64,000 bases of DNA from Tepidiforma sp. (GTDB lineage: Bacteria > Chloroflexota > Dehalococcoidia > Tepidiformales > Tepidiformaceae): assembly GCF_026003995.1 (NCBI RefSeq), contig NZ_BPIG01000005.1, positions 1 to 64,000 on the forward strand, read 5' to 3'. The number at the start of each line of letters is the position of its first letter. The first letter of the stretch is position 1. The notes beneath the pieces are model-generated. The model saw only the letters and a program-made list of their open reading frames with translations, did not search any database and had not been told where the DNA came from. A program made the translations under genes and the position numbers. Below are positions 61,642-64,000 of this stretch, one piece after another.

Positions 61642-63837
61642 TCAGCCCATCCCGGCCAGCCGCTTCCGCTTCTGCGCCACGTAGTCCACCAGGATGTACT
61701 CGCCCAGCTTGTCCGGCGTCGTGTAGAACACGCGCCCCTTGTTGATCCGGGCCACCTGGTTCACGAACTCCTTCAGGTAGTAGTTCCGGTCGAGCATGAA
61801 CGTGTTGATGGTGATGCGCTTTTGCGTGCAGCGCTTCACCTCCTTCAGCGTCTCCCGGATGGTGATCGGGCTCGGCGGGTAGGCGAAGTACGAGCGCCCC
61901 CGCTCCAGGTGCGCCGTCGGCTCCCCGTCCGAGATCATGATGATCTGGCGCGTCCCTTGCGTATGCTTCGCCAGCAGCCGCTGGGCGATCATCAGCGCGT
62001 GGTGCATGTTCGTGCCCAGCACCGATTCGTCCCACCGGACGTACGGCAGCTCCTCCGTCTTCAGCTCCCGCGCGTAGGCGCTGAACCCGATGATGTAGAG
62101 GCTGTCGCGCTGGTACTGCGACGAAATCAGGTTGTTCAGCGCCATCGCCACCTTCTTCGCCGCCTGGAACGAACCGCGCAGCGCCATCGACCAGCTCAGG
62201 TCGAGCATGATCACCGTCGCCGTCTGCGTCAGCAGCTCCGTCCGCGCCACCTCGAAGTCGTCCGGCTTCAGCCGGATCGGCGTGCCCGGCCCCTCCCGGT
62301 ACATCGAGTTCATCATCGTCTTCTGGATGTCGAGGTAGAACGGGTCGCCGAACTCGTACGGCTTCGTCGTATCCGTCCGTTCGCCGCCGGTGCCCGTTTC
62401 GCGCACCTCGTGCTTCCCGAAGGTGTCGGCCTTCAGCTGCTGGTAGATCTCCACCAGCGCCCGCTGGCCGATCTTCCGGGTGCCGCGCGGGGTCAGCTCC
62501 CACTGGTTCCCCTTCTTCCGGATGTAGCCGGCCTCTTCGAGGATTTCGAGGAACTGCTTCAGCTGCTCGAGCGCTTCGCGCGCCTCCGGGCCGAGCAGCT
62601 CCTCCAGCTTGTCCGCATCGATGTCCTCGATGTCCCCGCCGTACTGCGTCCGCTCGATCTGCCGCTCCAGCTCGTCGATCGACTGCATCTGGTCCATCAG
62701 CTGCATCGCCGACTGGAGGTCGAGCTCTTCGTCGCCGCGGAAGGGGTACTGGTTGCGCAGGTCCCGCATCGGGTAGAGGTATTCGAGGTTCTGCGCGAGC
62801 TCGTTCAGCGCCTGCTGCAGCTCCGGGTCGCCCACCTTGTCGGAGAGCAGGTCCTGCAGCTGCTGCCGCAGGTCGCCCGGGAGCGAATCGAGGAGCGACT
62901 GCATCTGCCCCATCTGGTGCTGCATCTGCCGGATGAGGTCGTCGAGCGACTGCGGCGGGTTGTCGCCGAAAAGGTCGCCGTACTTCTCCATGAACTGCTC
63001 GAAGTTCGGCTCCCGCCCGGCCATCCGGTCCTGCAGCATCTGGTTCAGGTCGCGGACCATGTCCTTCATCCGCTGCAGGTCCTCGGGCGACATGTTCGCG
63101 ATCTGGTCGTAGAGGTCCTTGAAGAAGGTATCGAGCATCGCCTTCTTCAGGGATTCGAGCAGCTCGTTGAACTTCTGCTGCGCCTCCGGGTCCATGAACT
63201 CGTAGTTCTGGAGCTGGCGCACCTGCCCGGCCACGTCCTGCGGCAGGTTCTCGAGGAACTCCTTCTTCCGGTTCGCGATGTTCCGGAGCATCTCGGCGAA
63301 CTCGCGCGGCGGCGTCGGCTGGCCGCCCTGCTGCCCTTCGGCGCCCTGCTGGCCGGCGTCGCTCTGCTCCCCGGCCTGCTGCTGGCCCGGCTGGCCCGGC
63401 TGCTGGTTCGCCTGCGCGCCCTGCTGCTGGCCGCCCTGCCGGCCCTGCGGCTGCTGCTGGCCCTGCTGGCCCGCTTCGCCCTGCTGCCGCTCGCCGGAGG
63501 CGCGCTCCGCCTCGTCCAGCCGCCGGTCCAGCGTGTTCCGCTCGAGGTCGAGGATCTCGTCCAGCTGCCGCTTCAGGTCATCAAAAATCGAGGAGAGGTT
63601 GAAGCGGTCGAGCTGCTGCCGCCGCTGCTGCCGGAGCTGCTGGAGCAGGTCGCGCAGCCCCTGCATCCGCTGGCCCATCGGGTTCCGCATGCCGCGCTGC
63701 ATCAGGTTCCGCAGCGCGTGCTGCAGGTCGCCGAAATTCATCAGGTCGTCGGTGATGTTGTCCAGGATCTGGTCCGGGTCGAGCGCCGGCACCTCCTGCG
63801 TCCCATCCCACATCGAGTAGCGGTAGCGCATCGCCAT
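61642..63837 (-). CDS. VWA-domain protein with Gln-rich linker
   Basis: A 731-residue protein. ATG 63837 has GGAGG 8 bases upstream; ATG 63831 is the alternative. The N-terminal helical part is followed by a Gln/Gly-rich low-complexity linker (~115-190) and a long helical region rich in Gln, Met and Asp. The C-terminal VWA domain has the MIDAS motif MLDLSWSMALRGS, then GTNMHHALM and IIMISDGEPTAH. Such proteins partner with MoxR/Mg-chelatase-like ATPases; the upstream partial gene may be that partner. Confidence 0.82.
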   Translation of the reverse strand: MAMRYRYSMWDGTQEVPALDPDQILDNITDDLMNFGDLQHALRNLMQRGMRNPMGQRMQGLRDLLQQLRQQRRQQLDRFNLSSIFDDLKRQLDEILDLERNTLDRRLDEAERASGERQQGEAGQQGQQQPQGRQGGQQQGAQANQQPGQPGQQQAGEQSDAGQQGAEGQQGGQPTPPREFAEMLRNIANRKKEFLENLPQDVAGQVRQLQNYEFMDPEAQQKFNELLESLKKAMLDTFFKDLYDQIANMSPEDLQRMKDMVRDLNQMLQDRMAGREPNFEQFMEKYGDLFGDNPPQSLDDLIRQMQHQMGQMQSLLDSLPGDLRQQLQDLLSDKVGDPELQQALNELAQNLEYLYPMRDLRNQYPFRGDEELDLQSAMQLMDQMQSIDELERQIERTQYGGDIEDIDADKLEELLGPEAREALEQLKQFLEILEEAGYIRKKGNQWELTPRGTRKIGQRALVEIYQQLKADTFGKHEVRETGTGGERTDTTKPYEFGDPFYLDIQKTMMNSMYREGPGTPIRLKPDDFEVARTELLTQTATVIMLDLSWSMALRGSFQAAKKVAMALNNLISSQYQRDSLYIIGFSAYARELKTEELPYVRWDESVLGTNMHHALMIAQRLLAKHTQGTRQIIMISDGEPTAHLERGRSYFAYPPSPITIRETLKEVKRCTQKRITINTFMLDRNYYLKEFVNQVARINKGRVFYTTPDKLGEYILVDYVAQKRKRLAGMG

Positions 63838-63917
63838 CGGCCAAACCTCCCCGGGCGCGGGGGCCCGCGCCATGTGCGACGAGCGTAACGGAATCGCAGG
63901 AGGTTGTCAGTCGGGCC

Positions 63918-64000
63918 TCACCCGGCCCGGCGCGGCACCCCGAGCCGCTCCATCACCGCATCGAACACCGCCGCATCCTGCGCGCCGGACATCGCGAACC
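63918..64000 (-). CDS. Partial gene, C-terminal end only
   Basis: Twenty-six codons and a stop are visible, reading ...FAMSGAQDAAVFDAVMERLG and VPRRAG. The gene starts beyond the right edge. Its position upstream of the VWA gene in the same direction suggests an AAA ATPase of Mg-chelatase type, but the visible part cannot prove it. Confidence 0.5.
   Translation of the reverse strand, partial: FAMSGAQDAAVFDAVMERLGVPRRAG

Overview
The window is about 70% GC, with strong C/G third-position bias, frequent GTG and TTG starts, and many ATGA/GTGA stop-start overlaps. The core genes (K+-type membrane pyrophosphatase, baeRF-type release-factor relative, FmdB-like zinc ribbon, DUF488, translin-like protein, VWA/AAA pairs) fit a Chloroflexota-like bacterium, possibly a Tepidiforma-type thermophile. 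That placement is inference; no rRNA or marker gene settles it.

Layout. (1) 1-6.6 kb is ordinary chromosome: the end of an ABC exporter, a DUF1059 protein, an EAL phosphodiesterase, a frameshifted CNNM/CBS (CorC-like) protein, and a MoxR ATPase coupled to a DUF2201 metallopeptidase/VWA protein. (2) 6.7-21.2 kb is a four-gene defence-like cluster: SNF2 helicase with DUF3883, DUF1156 DNA methylase, HEPN-plus-DUF499 ATPase, and a sacsin-like GHKL ATPase. The methylase gene carries an in-frame insert that holds a complete four-helix-bundle (23S rRNA intervening-sequence type) gene in another frame. (3) 21.2-27.4 kb is a minus-strand phage or satellite early region: truncated repressor, excisionase-like HTH, small genes, RecT-like annealing protein, DnaD-like initiator with iterons inside it, DnaC-like loader and RusA, then a truncated prohead protease. 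A lone ScoMcrA-type SRA gene sits in it on the plus strand. (4) 27.9-35.9 kb is a type I restriction operon (hsdM, hsdS, hsdR) with an AAA ATPase plus DUF4276 TOPRIM pair, resembling PARIS/OLD systems, between hsdS and hsdR. (5) 36.0-37.3 kb holds a tyrosine recombinase facing tRNA-Ser(CGA), the likely integration end of the island. (6) 37.4-64 kb is chromosome again: proA, baeRF, regulators, sulfur metabolism (ArsR plus MBL-rhodanese), enoyl-CoA hydratase, an SDR, rhomboid, M23, rnhB-yraN, hppA, a c-di-AMP riboswitch before a zinc-ribbon gene, a LuxR-type response regulator and a VWA protein.

Three composite repeat elements (45.4-45.9, 48.3-49.0 and 49.9-50.5 kb) are built from GC-rich hairpin modules joined by degenerate 7-bp tandem arrays. 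The same 7-bp grammar flanks the four-helix-bundle cassette inside the methylase gene. This links the repeats to a possible IVS-type mobile element and is the most novel structural signal here.

The most promising candidates for something undescribed are the PglZ-less BREX-like four-gene cluster, the frame-preserving four-helix-bundle insert with its heptad arrays, and the c-di-AMP riboswitch controlling a small zinc-ribbon protein.
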